A stretch of DNA of 62,953 bases from Gammaproteobacteria bacterium (GTDB taxonomy: Bacteria; Pseudomonadota; Gammaproteobacteria; Steroidobacterales; Steroidobacteraceae), in NCBI GenBank assembly GCA_017577615.1, contig PKRE01000011.1, positions 1-62,953 on the forward strand. Reading direction: 5' to 3'. Each line of letters starts with the position of its first letter. Position 1 is the stretch's first letter. The position numbers and the translations under genes were made by a program. This document shows, one piece after another, positions 26,800 through 35,140 of this stretch. The notes beneath the pieces were generated by a model. It worked only from the letters and a program-made list of their open reading frames with translations. It was not told the origin of the DNA and did not search any database.

Positions 26800-27731
26800 G
26801 CGTGTCTGCTTTGACGAAGCGCATCGAGCGCGATCCATACGTGTCGCGGGTCGCGTCCGTTCCAGAGATCGTCGATCGTGTCGATCCAGTCGTGTACGCC
26901 CGACCTGGGACGACCGGGCCGCTGACCCCCGAGCAGGTGGCCCAATACGACCGGCAGGGCTTCTTGGAGATCGACGGTTTGTTCGACGCCGAGGAGCTCG
27001 CAGCCATGCTGACGGAGCTCGAGCGGCTGCAGCGCGCGCAGGCCGAGCTCGACCCCGAAACGCTCATTCTCGAGCCCCAAGGGCAGGAGCTGCGTTCGAT
27101 CTTTGCAATTCACACTCAGAGTCGCCTGTTCGCGCGACTTGCGCGCGATGAGCGCCTCGTCGGCATTGCGCGCTACCTGCTCGGCGACGACGTCTATGTC
27201 CATCAATCCCGCCTGAACTACAAGCCAGGCTTTTTCGGCAAGGAATTCTACTGGCATTCCGATTTCGAGACCTGGCACATCGAGGACGGAATGCCGCGCA
27301 TGCGCGCGCTCAGCTGCTCGCTCACGCTGACGCGCAACACCGAGTACAACGGTCCGCTGATGCTCATTCCTGGCTCGCATCGGCGCTACGTCCGCTGTGT
27401 GGGCGAGACACCGGATGAGCATTACAAGCAGTCGTTGCGCAAGCAGGAGTACGGTGTCCCCGATCCAGACAGCCTGCGAGCGCTGTACGAGGAAGGTGGC
27501 ATCGTCGCGCCGACAGGGGAGGCCGGCAAACTCATCATCTTCGACTGCAACGTGATGCACGGATCGAACAGCAATATCTCGCCGTTGCCGCGCTCGAACG
27601 TCTTTCTGGTCTACAACAGCGTGAGCAATCGGCTCGTGGCGCCGTTCGGCAACAAGCCACCGCGGCCCGAGTTTCTGGCGACGCGCCGCTCGTATGAGGT
27701 GCTCGAGCCGGTGAGCGGCAGGCTCGTCTGA
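26796..27731 (+). CDS. ectD: Ectoine 5-hydroxylase
   Basis: A non-haem Fe(II)/2-oxoglutarate dioxygenase (PhyH family, 311 residues) that turns ectoine into 5-hydroxyectoine. The iron triad is visible: His154 and Asp156 in FYWHSDFETWH, and His255 in DCNVMHGSNSN. The EctD signature around FHIDEG-like ...SDFETWHIEDGMPRMRALS is present. It starts at GTG 26796, coupled to the ectC stop in a GTGA overlap. Hydroxylation needs oxygen and is common in organisms facing heat or drying in addition to salt. Confidence 0.95.
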   Translation: MSVSALTKRIERDPYVSRVASVPEIVDRVDPVVYARPGTTGPLTPEQVAQYDRQGFLEIDGLFDAEELAAMLTELERLQRAQAELDPETLILEPQGQELRSIFAIHTQSRLFARLARDERLVGIARYLLGDDVYVHQSRLNYKPGFFGKEFYWHSDFETWHIEDGMPRMRALSCSLTLTRNTEYNGPLMLIPGSHRRYVRCVGETPDEHYKQSLRKQEYGVPDPDSLRALYEEGGIVAPTGEAGKLIIFDCNVMHGSNSNISPLPRSNVFLVYNSVSNRLVAPFGNKPPRPEFLATRRSYEVLEPVSGRLV

Positions 27732-27810
27732 ACCGCAACGCGCGTGGCAAGTCGCGGCGCGGACCACAACAACGCAGTGCGCGCGTGCTGCGCGGACGGG
27801 CATAAGCATC

Positions 27811-28722
27811 GTGTTACGCGACAGAGCAATGCAGCTGGGGCGCCGGTTCGTCGCTGCGCTGGCGGCCGTCCTGATATTGGCGTGGCTGTGGCCGCGCCCG
27901 GGCGAGCTCGATGGATCGCCAGGCATGGGACACGATACGCTGGAGAGGATTCGGGCCACAGGCGTGGTGCGCGTCGGCTTTGCCAACGAGGCTCCGTATG
28001 CCTATATCGATCCGCGCACCGGCCGCTTGACGGGCGAAGCGCCAGAGCTCGCGCGCCTGGTGTTCCGTCAACTCGGCGTGCCGAGAATCGAGGGCGTCTT
28101 GACAGAGTTCGGCGCGTTGATCCCGGCGCTGAAAGCGGGACGCTTCGACGTGATTGCCGCAGGCATGTACATCACGCCACAGCGTTGTCGTGAGATTCTC
28201 TTCTCCAATCCAACGTATGCCGTCGGCGAAGCATTCATGGTGCGAGCGGGCAATCCGCTCGATCTGCACGGCTATGAGGATTTGCGCGATACGCCAGGCG
28301 CGACGATCGGCGTGGTGAACGGCGCGATTCAGCTGCAGTATGCGCGCGCAGTGGGTATCCCGGAGGAGCACATCGTCATCTTTCCAAGCGCGCCTGCGGC
28401 AGTCGATGGCGTGGCGGCAGGACGCGTATCGGCGTACGCCGCCACGGCGCTCACGATCAACGATCTGCTGCAACGAACCTCCGCGCCGCTCGAACGTGCC
28501 ATGCCTTTCGAGGATCTCGTGCTCGACGGCAAAGTCGTCAAGGGCTACGGCGCATTCGGCTTTCGCAAGAGCGACGAGAAGCTCCGGGAGGCATTCAACG
28601 CCGTCTTGAGCACGACGATCGGCACGCCGACACACGCCAAGCTGGTCGAGCCGTTCGGTTTCACAGCCGACATGCTGCCCGGGAATGTCACTGCTGCGAG
28701 CTTGTGCAAGGGCGGAACATGA
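27811..28722 (+). CDS. ehuB: Ectoine/hydroxyectoine ABC transporter, periplasmic binding protein
   Basis: A family 3 solute-binding protein of about 303 residues, the EhuB component of the ectoine uptake system. The signal peptide has RRFVAALAAVLILAWLW; the start may be GTG 27811 or ATG 27829. The mature part shows RATGVVRVGFANEAPYAYID, GEAPELARLVFRQLGV, LIPALKAGRFDVIAAGMYITP, and near the end YGAFGFRKSDEKLREAFN. Ectoine is bound by aromatic and acidic residues in known EhuB proteins. The gene follows ectD after 79 bp on the same strand and overlaps ehuC. Confidence 0.9.
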   Translation: MLRDRAMQLGRRFVAALAAVLILAWLWPRPGELDGSPGMGHDTLERIRATGVVRVGFANEAPYAYIDPRTGRLTGEAPELARLVFRQLGVPRIEGVLTEFGALIPALKAGRFDVIAAGMYITPQRCREILFSNPTYAVGEAFMVRAGNPLDLHGYEDLRDTPGATIGVVNGAIQLQYARAVGIPEEHIVIFPSAPAAVDGVAAGRVSAYAATALTINDLLQRTSAPLERAMPFEDLVLDGKVVKGYGAFGFRKSDEKLREAFNAVLSTTIGTPTHAKLVEPFGFTADMLPGNVTAASLCKGGT

Positions 28723-29378
28723 TCGAGTTCTTGCAGACCCATCTGCCGCCGCTCGTTGCGGGATTGAGGGTGACGTTGCAGCTCACCGTGGGCGGCGGCA
28801 TCTGCGCGCTCGTGCTGGCTGCTCTTGCAGGCTTGGCGCGACGTTCGTCGCGTCGCTGGCTGCGTTGGCCGGCAACCGTGTACGTGGAGGTGTTTCGTGG
28901 CACCTCTGCAATGGTGCAGCTGTTCTGGTTCTACTTCGCATTGCCTTTCTTCGGTGTGAGCTTACCTGCGCTCGTGACCGGGGTGCTCGTGCTGGGCTTG
29001 AACAGCGGTGCATACGGGGCGGAGGTCGTGCGTAGCGCCATCGATCACGTGCCACGTGGCCAATGGGAAGCAGGCAGAGCGCTTAACTTGAGCGACCAGC
29101 GCATCCTGTTGCGCATCGTGCTCCCGCAGGCGCTGCCTATGATGTTGCCGCCAGCGGGCAATTTGGTGGTCGAGCTCATGAAGAACACCGCACTGGTGTC
29201 GCTCATCACCTTGTCTGAGCTGACCTTTGCTGCGCAAGTCCAGCGCGCAGCGACGCTCGAGACGGTGCCGCTCTTTGCTCTGACGCTGCTCATTTACTTT
29301 GTGCTGGCACAGGTGCTCCTCGCCGGCGTGCGCCGGATCGAGCACTATGTGACGCGTCATCGCGGGAGTCGCGCATGA
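28719..29378 (+). CDS. ehuC: Ectoine ABC transporter permease EhuC
   Basis: A 219-residue inner-membrane permease of the polar-amino-acid type. It begins at ATG 28719, overlapping the ehuB stop. There are about five membrane segments. The conserved EAA loop for contacting the ATPase reads QWEAGRALNLSDQRILLRIVLPQAL. It partners with EhuD, whose start overlaps its stop. Confidence 0.9.
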   Translation: MIEFLQTHLPPLVAGLRVTLQLTVGGGICALVLAALAGLARRSSRRWLRWPATVYVEVFRGTSAMVQLFWFYFALPFFGVSLPALVTGVLVLGLNSGAYGAEVVRSAIDHVPRGQWEAGRALNLSDQRILLRIVLPQALPMMLPPAGNLVVELMKNTALVSLITLSELTFAAQVQRAATLETVPLFALTLLIYFVLAQVLLAGVRRIEHYVTRHRGSRA

Positions 29379-30031
29379 GCTGGGATTGGCACTACGCATG
29401 GAGCGTGTTGCCGCCTCTGCTGCGTGCGTTCGTTGTCACGCTCGAGGCGTCCCTGGCGGGTTTCGTTCTGGCGGCAATCCTCGGCCTCGTCTGGGCTGTG
29501 TCTCGCATGGCGCCGGTGCGCATCGTCGCCGGCACCGTGTTCTGGATCGTCGAGTTCGTGCGTTCCACGCCGTTGCTGATCCAGCTCTACTTTCTCTACT
29601 ACGTGCTTCCTGAGTACGGCGTCGTCCTCTCGCCGCTTGCGATCGGTATTTTGGCGCTCGGCCTGCATTACTCCTGCTACACCGCGGAAGTGTATCGGGC
29701 GGGCATCGAGGCAGTGCCCACCGGACAATGGGAGGCTGCCCGCGCACTCAACCTCACACCGCGCGCAATCTGGTTGCGAATCGTGTTGCCGCAGGCGCTG
29801 CCGCCTGCCGTGCCGGTGCTCGGCAACTATCTCATCGCCATATTCAAGGAGACGCCGCTGCTCGCGGCGATCACGGTCATGGAGATGCTGCAGACCGCAA
29901 AGCTGATCGGTGCGGAGTCCTTCCGCTATCTCGAGCCGCTCACGATTACAGGCGCAGTGTTTCTGCTGGTGAGCTTGCTAGCCTCGTTCGCGATGCGACG
30001 TCTAGAGGTGGCCCATGTCTTCCATCGCTGA
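29375..30031 (+). CDS. ehuD: Ectoine ABC transporter permease EhuD
   Basis: Second permease, 218 residues, homologous to EhuC, starting in the ATGA overlap at 29375. The EAA loop is QWEAARALNLTPRAIWLRIVLPQALP. The N-terminal MSWDWHYAWSVLPPLLRAF is typical. EhuC and EhuD presumably form the membrane heterodimer. Confidence 0.9.
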   Translation: MSWDWHYAWSVLPPLLRAFVVTLEASLAGFVLAAILGLVWAVSRMAPVRIVAGTVFWIVEFVRSTPLLIQLYFLYYVLPEYGVVLSPLAIGILALGLHYSCYTAEVYRAGIEAVPTGQWEAARALNLTPRAIWLRIVLPQALPPAVPVLGNYLIAIFKETPLLAAITVMEMLQTAKLIGAESFRYLEPLTITGAVFLLVSLLASFAMRRLEVAHVFHR

Positions 30032-30782
30032 ACCGGCACTGGAGTTTCGTAACGTCACAAAACGTTACGGCGAGACAACCGTGCTGGAAGACTTCGACTT
30101 CCAGCTGGGCGCCGGGGAGAAGGTGGCTCTGATCGGGCCGTCCGGATCGGGCAAGTCAACGGTGCTGCGGATCGCGATGGCCCTGGAAGATATCCAAGGC
30201 GGAACAGTGCGCGTCCATGGCATTCCGCTGTGGCTCGATGGCGTAGCGGCGGATCGGGCCCAGACCCGGCGCGCACGGGCGCGTCTTGGCATGGTGTTTC
30301 AGCACTTCCATCTCTTCCCGCACTTGTCGGTGCTCGAGAATCTGACGCTGGCGCCGCGTCTCGTGAACAAGAAAAAGGCCGATGAGGCGGCCGAGCAAGC
30401 GATCGCGCTGCTGCGCAGGGTCGGCTTGGAAGACAAGGCGCAAGCCTGGCCGGAGCAACTCTCCGGCGGCCAGAAGCAACGCGTCGCGATTGCGCGCGCG
30501 CTCGCGCTGCAACCAGACATCATGTTGTTCGACGAGGTGACCTCCGCACTCGATCCGGAAATGGTGGGTGAGGTGCTCGAGGTTCTCCGCGAGCTCGGCG
30601 AGACGACGTCCATGAGCATGCTGCTCGTGACGCACGAGATGGCATTTGCCCGACAGTTTGCTGATCGTGTCGTATTCATGGATGGCGGCAAGGTCGTGGA
30701 AGCAGGCCCGCCCGAGGAGCTCTTCGGCAATCCGCGAGAAGAACGGACTCGTCAGTTCCTGAGCCGAGTGCAGCCGATGTGA
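30015..30782 (+). CDS. ehuA: Ectoine ABC transporter ATP-binding protein EhuA
   Basis: A 255-residue ABC ATPase of the polar-amino-acid class. Walker A is IGPSGSGKST, the Q-loop lies in MVFQHFHLFPHLSVLENL, the signature is LSGGQKQRVAIARAL, Walker B is IMLFDEVTSALDPE, and the H-loop is LLVTHEM. It overlaps ehuD by 17 bases and is the last gene of the inferred ect-ehu unit. The order B-C-D-A matches known ehu operons. Confidence 0.92.
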   Translation: MSSIAEPALEFRNVTKRYGETTVLEDFDFQLGAGEKVALIGPSGSGKSTVLRIAMALEDIQGGTVRVHGIPLWLDGVAADRAQTRRARARLGMVFQHFHLFPHLSVLENLTLAPRLVNKKKADEAAEQAIALLRRVGLEDKAQAWPEQLSGGQKQRVAIARALALQPDIMLFDEVTSALDPEMVGEVLEVLRELGETTSMSMLLVTHEMAFARQFADRVVFMDGGKVVEAGPPEELFGNPREERTRQFLSRVQPM

Positions 30783-30815
30783 TCGGCGGGCTGTTGGCTG
30801 TAGACTGTAGGGTGG

Positions 30816-30843
30816 AAAAAAAAGGGTGGACCGCAGTCCACCC
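30816..30843 (-). terminator. Intrinsic terminator for the xylanase gene
   Basis: On the minus strand a perfect 8-bp stem (30824-30831 with 30836-30843, loop of four) is followed by eight T residues (complement of 30816-30823). This is a textbook rho-independent terminator downstream of the GH11 gene. Confidence 0.8.
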
Positions 30844-30852
30844 GTGAAAGGA

Positions 30853-30881
30853 GAGGGCGGCGAAAAGATTTCGCCGCCTTC
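30853..30881. terminator. Second hairpin between ehuA and the xylanase gene
   Basis: GGCGGCGAAA (30856-30865) pairs with TTTCGCCGCC (30869-30878) around a three-base loop, and a few flanking bases extend the stem. It stands just before the terminator at 30816-30843 as read from the xylanase gene, and could stop ehuA transcripts in the other direction. The T tract is weak. Confidence 0.5.
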
Positions 30882-30924
30882 TCGCAGGGGCTCGATACCT
30901 TGATGTGCAAGGACGGTGCTGTTG

Positions 30925-31959
30925 TCAGGGCGTATTTCCGTAACCGATCGCGCCGTTGCAATGCATCCACTCGCTGTATGCGCCGCCGCCGCATCGGCCG
31001 TTCGCGTAGAGCCCGGTGTTGTAACTTTGATGCTCCGACTGGCGCGTTTGGCCGTTGACTTGGATATAGTCCACTTGCACATCGCGACTGCCGTTGTCGT
31101 TGGTGAAGTGGACGGTGATGCCGCCGCTCAGGTTCGTCGTCGCGGTGTAGCTTTGCATGCTCGTGGTGAGCGTCCAGTTCTGCACGATCTGATTGTTCAC
31201 CCGTAGACTGATCTGCTCGCCGCCGGTGGTGCCACGCGCACGGACGGTGATCGTCGTGCTGCCACCGCCGCCACCGCCCCCACCGCCGCCGGATCCCTCG
31301 CTCACGGTGATGTCGGAGCTGCCGCTGCTTTGATAACCCTCGGTCGCCATCACCATGTAGTTGTGCGTGCCAAGATTCATCCCGTACGCGGCCCAAGCAT
31401 CGAAGTGATTGCCGGTCGTGATCGTGCCGCCGACGCGCTTCTGCTGGCGCACGCTCCAGTATTGGTAGAACGTGCAGTTATTACCGATGATGCACGGTGC
31501 GTTGACGCGTTGGGTGCGATAGACATCGTAGACGCCGCCGTCGCTGTAGACGGTACCCATGTAGCCTTGGCCGCCGGGCGGGCGATATGTGCCCCAGCTC
31601 TCGACGATGTAGTACTCGACCAACGGATTGGTCGTCCAGCCGTACAGTGCCAGGTAGGCGTTGCCGGATGGATTGAACGTGCCTGAGTAATTGACCACTT
31701 TGCGTCCGCCGGTCTGCCAGCCTTTGCCTCCGACCCAGTTGCCGACGTTGCTCCACTGCGAGGTGTAGCGTCCGCCGTTTTGCAAGCAAAAGCTCACCGA
31801 GCCGCCGCCGTCGGTCCAGAAGGAATAAAAATATCCGCCGTGATTGCCGGTTTGACTCGAGCTCAGGCATTGAGCGTTGGCCGTTTGCAAGAACGCCAAC
31901 CCGGCGATCGACACGACGACAGCAAATAAGGATCGTCGAAGAGATCGATACGTGTGCAT
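30925..31959 (-). CDS. GH11 endo-1,4-beta-xylanase with C-terminal carbohydrate-binding module
   Basis: A secreted xylanase of 344 residues. ATG 31959 is chosen because AAGGAG stands at the right distance. A signal peptide covers residues 1-29 (cleavage near ANA|Q). The GH11 beta-jelly roll spans ~30-220, with nucleophile Glu115 in PLVEYYIVESWG and acid/base Glu207 in MATEGYQSSG. A linker of ten consecutive glycines within SGGGGGGGGGGS follows. The C-terminal ~105 residues (ITVRARGTTGGEQISLRV..., FTNDNGSRDVQVDYIQVNG, and SEWMHCNGAIGYG) look like a calcium-dependent xylan-binding module of the CBM60/CBM36 type; I favour CBM60. It ends in a strong terminator. Confidence 0.92.
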   Translation of the reverse strand: MHTYRSLRRSLFAVVVSIAGLAFLQTANAQCLSSSQTGNHGGYFYSFWTDGGGSVSFCLQNGGRYTSQWSNVGNWVGGKGWQTGGRKVVNYSGTFNPSGNAYLALYGWTTNPLVEYYIVESWGTYRPPGGQGYMGTVYSDGGVYDVYRTQRVNAPCIIGNNCTFYQYWSVRQQKRVGGTITTGNHFDAWAAYGMNLGTHNYMVMATEGYQSSGSSDITVSEGSGGGGGGGGGGSTTITVRARGTTGGEQISLRVNNQIVQNWTLTTSMQSYTATTNLSGGITVHFTNDNGSRDVQVDYIQVNGQTRQSEHQSYNTGLYANGRCGGGAYSEWMHCNGAIGYGNTP

Positions 31960-32432
31960 GTCCATACTCCTTGTTCGTACGATCCCCTCCCCGTGTGTCG
32001 CCCTGACGACATCGTGCTCGATGCTGGAACCTCCTTGCGCATGGATACGCGGCTGTTCTACTCACAATCACTCTTAGCGTCGGATTTGTTGACAAGTCAA
32101 GTTTCGAGAAACGCAAGCATGTCGCCATGTGGCGACGCGTTCGAAAAAACGCCGATAATTCAGTGCTGACAGCGCGCGCCATCGTGTGACTCACGACGCG
32201 ATCAGCTGGGGCTGATTTGACGTAAAGCGGGGCGGCGGATGTCAGTGTTCACGTTTTTGCGCAGGCGACTGCGCGCGTGCGCGTAGTTGGTATGTCGTTT
32301 GTACAAGCCCACGCAGCGAGAGACTGGAAGGGGAAGCCTTCGCGACAACAAAGCGTCTGCGGCAGGGAAGGCACTTCCTGGCAGGATTGGCGAGCGGTGC
32401 AACAAGCGCACGAAGGAAAGCGTGATATTGCG
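31960..32432. other. Intergenic region upstream of the xylanase
   Basis: About 470 bp between two minus-strand genes, holding the xylanase promoter. On the minus strand TTGACT (from 32099) with an 18-bp spacer and TAAGAG is a weak promoter candidate. It lies in the small inverted repeat TTGACAAGTCAA (32088-32099). Otherwise no repeat or RNA gene is seen. Confidence 0.35.
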
Positions 32433-33710
32433 TCAATCAACCGGTTGCGCTGCACCAAGATCGCCGCGTTTGCGCGCCTCGCGACCGTACACGATTTCGA
32501 AGAGCGGCGAGGCCATCAGCGTGGTGACGATGGCCATGAGGACGAGAATCGAGAACAGCGCCGGCTCGATGACACCCGCCTGCAGGCCGATATTGATGAT
32601 GATCAGCTCCATGAGGCCGCGCGCGTTCATGAGCGCACCAATGCCCAGCGCGGTACGGTTGTCCTGACCGGACAGCCGTGCAGCGGCCCAGCACGCACCG
32701 AGCTTGGCCAGCACCGAGGCGGCGAGAATAGCAAGCGCGACGCCAAGCAACTCGAGGTTGCTGACGAGGGTCAGTTGCGTGTTCAGACCAGAAAACGTGA
32801 AGAACATCGGCAAGAGCAGCACGACCGTGACGGGTTCGAGTTGCTTGCGCAACTGCTCTGTGAGCGCACCTCGCGGCATGATGGTGCCGAGCAGGAAGCC
32901 GCCGAAGACCGCATGCAGCCCGATGGCGTCAGCGACATACGCCGTGAACATGAACAGCATCAGCACCGTCGCAAGCAGCACCGGGCTGAGGGGCTTACCA
33001 ATCGCACGATCGTGCTCGGCGCGCCGTCCAAGCGGTATCAGTAAGCGCCGCATGACGAAGATCATGAAGGCGGCGAACACGATGCCGCCGACAATGGCCG
33101 TGACGGCGATGCTCGCGCTGGCGCCGAAGCTCGCCAAGACGACAGCGAGGACGCACCATGCAGTGGCATCGTCGATGGCGCCGGCGGATAAGGACAGCGT
33201 GCCCAGCGCGGTATGGCTCAAGCCACGCTCGTGGATGATGCGCGCCAGCATCGGGAACGCTGTGATAGCAATCGCTGCGCCCATGAACAATGTGGCGTGA
33301 AAGCGTGTCGCGTCCGGCGAGAAAAGGCCGGGCACCTGCATGAGGAAGGGCGTACCGATGACGGCGATCGCGAACGGTGCCAGCATGCCGGATATGGAGA
33401 CAGCGGCTGCCTTGCCGGCACTGTGCTTGAAGTGCTCGGTGCGAAAGCCGAGGCCGACGAGGAACATGTATAGGCCGACCCCAAGCTGAGCTCCCACGTA
33501 AAGCGTGCCTTTCGTCTCGGGCGGGAACAGCTTGGCTTGTAGCTCAGGGAAGAAAAGGCCGAACAGGGAGGGCCCGAGGAGCACCCCCGCGATCATCTCA
33601 CCGACGACCTGCGGCTGTCCGAGATAGCGCTGGCCGAGCCAGCCAACCAGCCGACAAGTCGCCAAGATGCAGAACATCTGCAGGAAGAAAGCGACCGAGA
33701 GCTGCTCCAT
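32433..33710 (-). CDS. Cation:proton antiporter, CPA2/Kef-type membrane domain
   Basis: A 425-residue protein of the Na+/H+ or K+/H+ exchanger family (CPA2) with about twelve membrane helices. Family landmarks include GQPQVVGEMIAGVLLGPSLFG near the N-terminus, AAIAITAFPMLARIIHERGL, and the ion-binding helix SLSAGAIDDATAWCVLA with the adjacent acidic pair (DD). The loop GALMNARGLMELIIINIGL is also typical. It lacks the cytoplasmic TrkA-N (RCK) domain of full Kef proteins. A role in pH, sodium or potassium balance is likely; ion preference is not visible. It looks monocistronic. Confidence 0.88.
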   Translation of the reverse strand: MEQLSVAFFLQMFCILATCRLVGWLGQRYLGQPQVVGEMIAGVLLGPSLFGLFFPELQAKLFPPETKGTLYVGAQLGVGLYMFLVGLGFRTEHFKHSAGKAAAVSISGMLAPFAIAVIGTPFLMQVPGLFSPDATRFHATLFMGAAIAITAFPMLARIIHERGLSHTALGTLSLSAGAIDDATAWCVLAVVLASFGASASIAVTAIVGGIVFAAFMIFVMRRLLIPLGRRAEHDRAIGKPLSPVLLATVLMLFMFTAYVADAIGLHAVFGGFLLGTIMPRGALTEQLRKQLEPVTVVLLLPMFFTFSGLNTQLTLVSNLELLGVALAILAASVLAKLGACWAAARLSGQDNRTALGIGALMNARGLMELIIINIGLQAGVIEPALFSILVLMAIVTTLMASPLFEIVYGREARKRGDLGAAQPVD

Positions 33711-33869
33711 CCCCCAAATCCCTTTTTCTTATAAGTATTGACTATTGTCGTATAGGAGCGACGAATGATGGGGATACTAGCAGATCCTCGCCGGGATTGG
33801 CAGTCAGCGGTGCGGGATTGGCATGGTCGCTGGGGCAGGCACGGGCCTACCCTGGAAGGATGTTCAGGG

Positions 33870-34544
33870 TCAGTAGAGCTCGAGGCCCTGGGCAATGAAC
33901 CAAGTCAACGCCGCAGCCACGACCATTCCCACGATGAGCCGTGTTGCGGAGGCAAACGCTACGGGCGACTCGGGTGGTTGCGGGTACTCGCGCCAGCCAT
34001 GGAACATGGCACCGATGAGATTCTGCTTCTTATATATGACGTGGAACAGAACGGCCGCGACGTGTAGACCGATCATCCAAAGGAAGACGTCGAACACCGT
34101 ATCGTGCCACTGCGCGCATGCACGCCCTGCCTCGAAGCTGACGAGGTGCGACAGCGGTCCGGATTCGAGCCCATCGACATCGACGGCAAACAAGCCGAGC
34201 GTGATCTGCAATGCGAGCAGGAGTAGCAGCGCCACGACGCTCAGCGCGCCGAGCGGGTTGTGCCCGACATGCACGACGTTGCCTCGTAGGTAGCTCACGA
34301 TCGCACGCGGTCCTTTGATGAATTGGTTGAAACGCGCGGTCGAGCTACCCACGAGGCCCCAGTAAACCCGGAAGATCAATAACCCGAGAAGGAGGTACCC
34401 GCTGTAACGGTGGTAGTCGAGCCGATTGATCTCGGCCGTCCACCAAGAGGTGGCGATTGCAGCCACCATGAGCCAATGAGCGAGGCGCGTCGGAACATCC
34501 CATGTCCGAACGCGTGTTGTCGTGCGCGGAGTACCTCGTGTCAT
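33870..34544 (-). CDS. Cytochrome b561-family membrane protein
   Basis: A 224-residue di-haem cytochrome b of the bacterial b561/hydrogenase-b type. It has four to five membrane segments. Candidate haem-ligand histidines are in PTRLAHWLMVAA, YHRYSGYLLLGLLIFRVYWG and IGLHVAAVLFHVIYKKQNLIGAM, the last being a family hallmark. Three bases separate it from the upstream cytochrome c' gene, so the two form an operon. The pair may pass electrons between the quinone pool and periplasmic acceptors. Confidence 0.88.
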   Translation of the reverse strand: MTRGTPRTTTRVRTWDVPTRLAHWLMVAAIATSWWTAEINRLDYHRYSGYLLLGLLIFRVYWGLVGSSTARFNQFIKGPRAIVSYLRGNVVHVGHNPLGALSVVALLLLLALQITLGLFAVDVDGLESGPLSHLVSFEAGRACAQWHDTVFDVFLWMIGLHVAAVLFHVIYKKQNLIGAMFHGWREYPQPPESPVAFASATRLIVGMVVAAALTWFIAQGLELY

Positions 34545-34547
34545 CGA

Positions 34548-35021
34548 TTATTCAGGCGCGCGGAACTGATCGTGGCAATTCTTGCACGATGCACCGACGT
34601 CGCGAAGCGCGTTCTGCAAGGCCCTGACGTCTTTTGCTTGCGCAGCCGCCAACAACGCTGGCGCGCGATCTGCAAACATCTTCTGTGCCGCTTCGAACTC
34701 TGCCGGCTTGGCCCAAATGTCCGGCAGCGCACGTGTCTTGCCTGCTTCGGGGCCAGTGCCTTTGGGGAACCACTTGCTCTGATTGATCGAGGCGTCCACT
34801 ACCCGCTGGGCGGCCTTCTCGATTGCGGCGAAGTCCGGGTTGCGATCCCGGGAGAGGTCTCGTATGGCCTTGTTCGCGTCGCCGAGCGCGTTGTAGTGAT
34901 CGCGTCGTGCCTTGAGCAGCTCAGCTGGCGAGCTGGGCACGTCCGCATGCAACGTGCCGAACGAGATCGCGGTCAACAGGGCGATCGCCGAGAACGCTTT
35001 GATGGAAAGCCTGAAATGCAT
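34548..35021 (-). CDS. Cytochrome c', class II, periplasmic
   Basis: A 157-residue four-helix-bundle cytochrome. The signal peptide occupies ~26 residues (MHFRLSIKAFSAIALLTAIS..., cleavage near LHA|D). The haem motif is at the C-terminus, ASCKNCHDQFR, as in the class II family. GAGGTGG is present before the ATG. Cytochromes c' bind NO, CO or serve as electron carriers. Pairing with cytochrome b561 is common in proteobacteria. The 120-bp region upstream contains a 9-bp inverted repeat. Confidence 0.9.
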   Translation of the reverse strand: MHFRLSIKAFSAIALLTAISFGTLHADVPSSPAELLKARRDHYNALGDANKAIRDLSRDRNPDFAAIEKAAQRVVDASINQSKWFPKGTGPEAGKTRALPDIWAKPAEFEAAQKMFADRAPALLAAAQAKDVRALQNALRDVGASCKNCHDQFRAPE

Positions 35022-35082
35022 ACGAGACCACCTCGACAGTTAGTGTCGCAAACGAAAGTGGCGCACGCCACGCCATCTGCTG

Positions 35083-35111
35083 ATCATACTGTAGTCTCTC
35101 ATCAGTATGAT
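35083..35111. promoter_or_regulatory. Inverted repeat upstream of the cytochrome c'-b561 operon
   Basis: ATCATACTG (35083-35091) and CAGTATGAT (35103-35111) form 9-bp arms around an 11-bp centre. It lies 62 bp before the cytochrome c' start and 30 bp after the lysR stop. It could be an operator or, less likely given no T tract, a terminator. Confidence 0.4.
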
Positions 35112-35140
35112 GAATGTCTTGTATCTTAGAATTTCTTGAC

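Noticed and set aside
32088..32099. TTGACAAGTCAA upstream of the xylanase as a second FNR-type site
   Set aside because: The half-sites are separated by 2 bp, not 4, so the geometry is wrong for FNR/CRP proteins.
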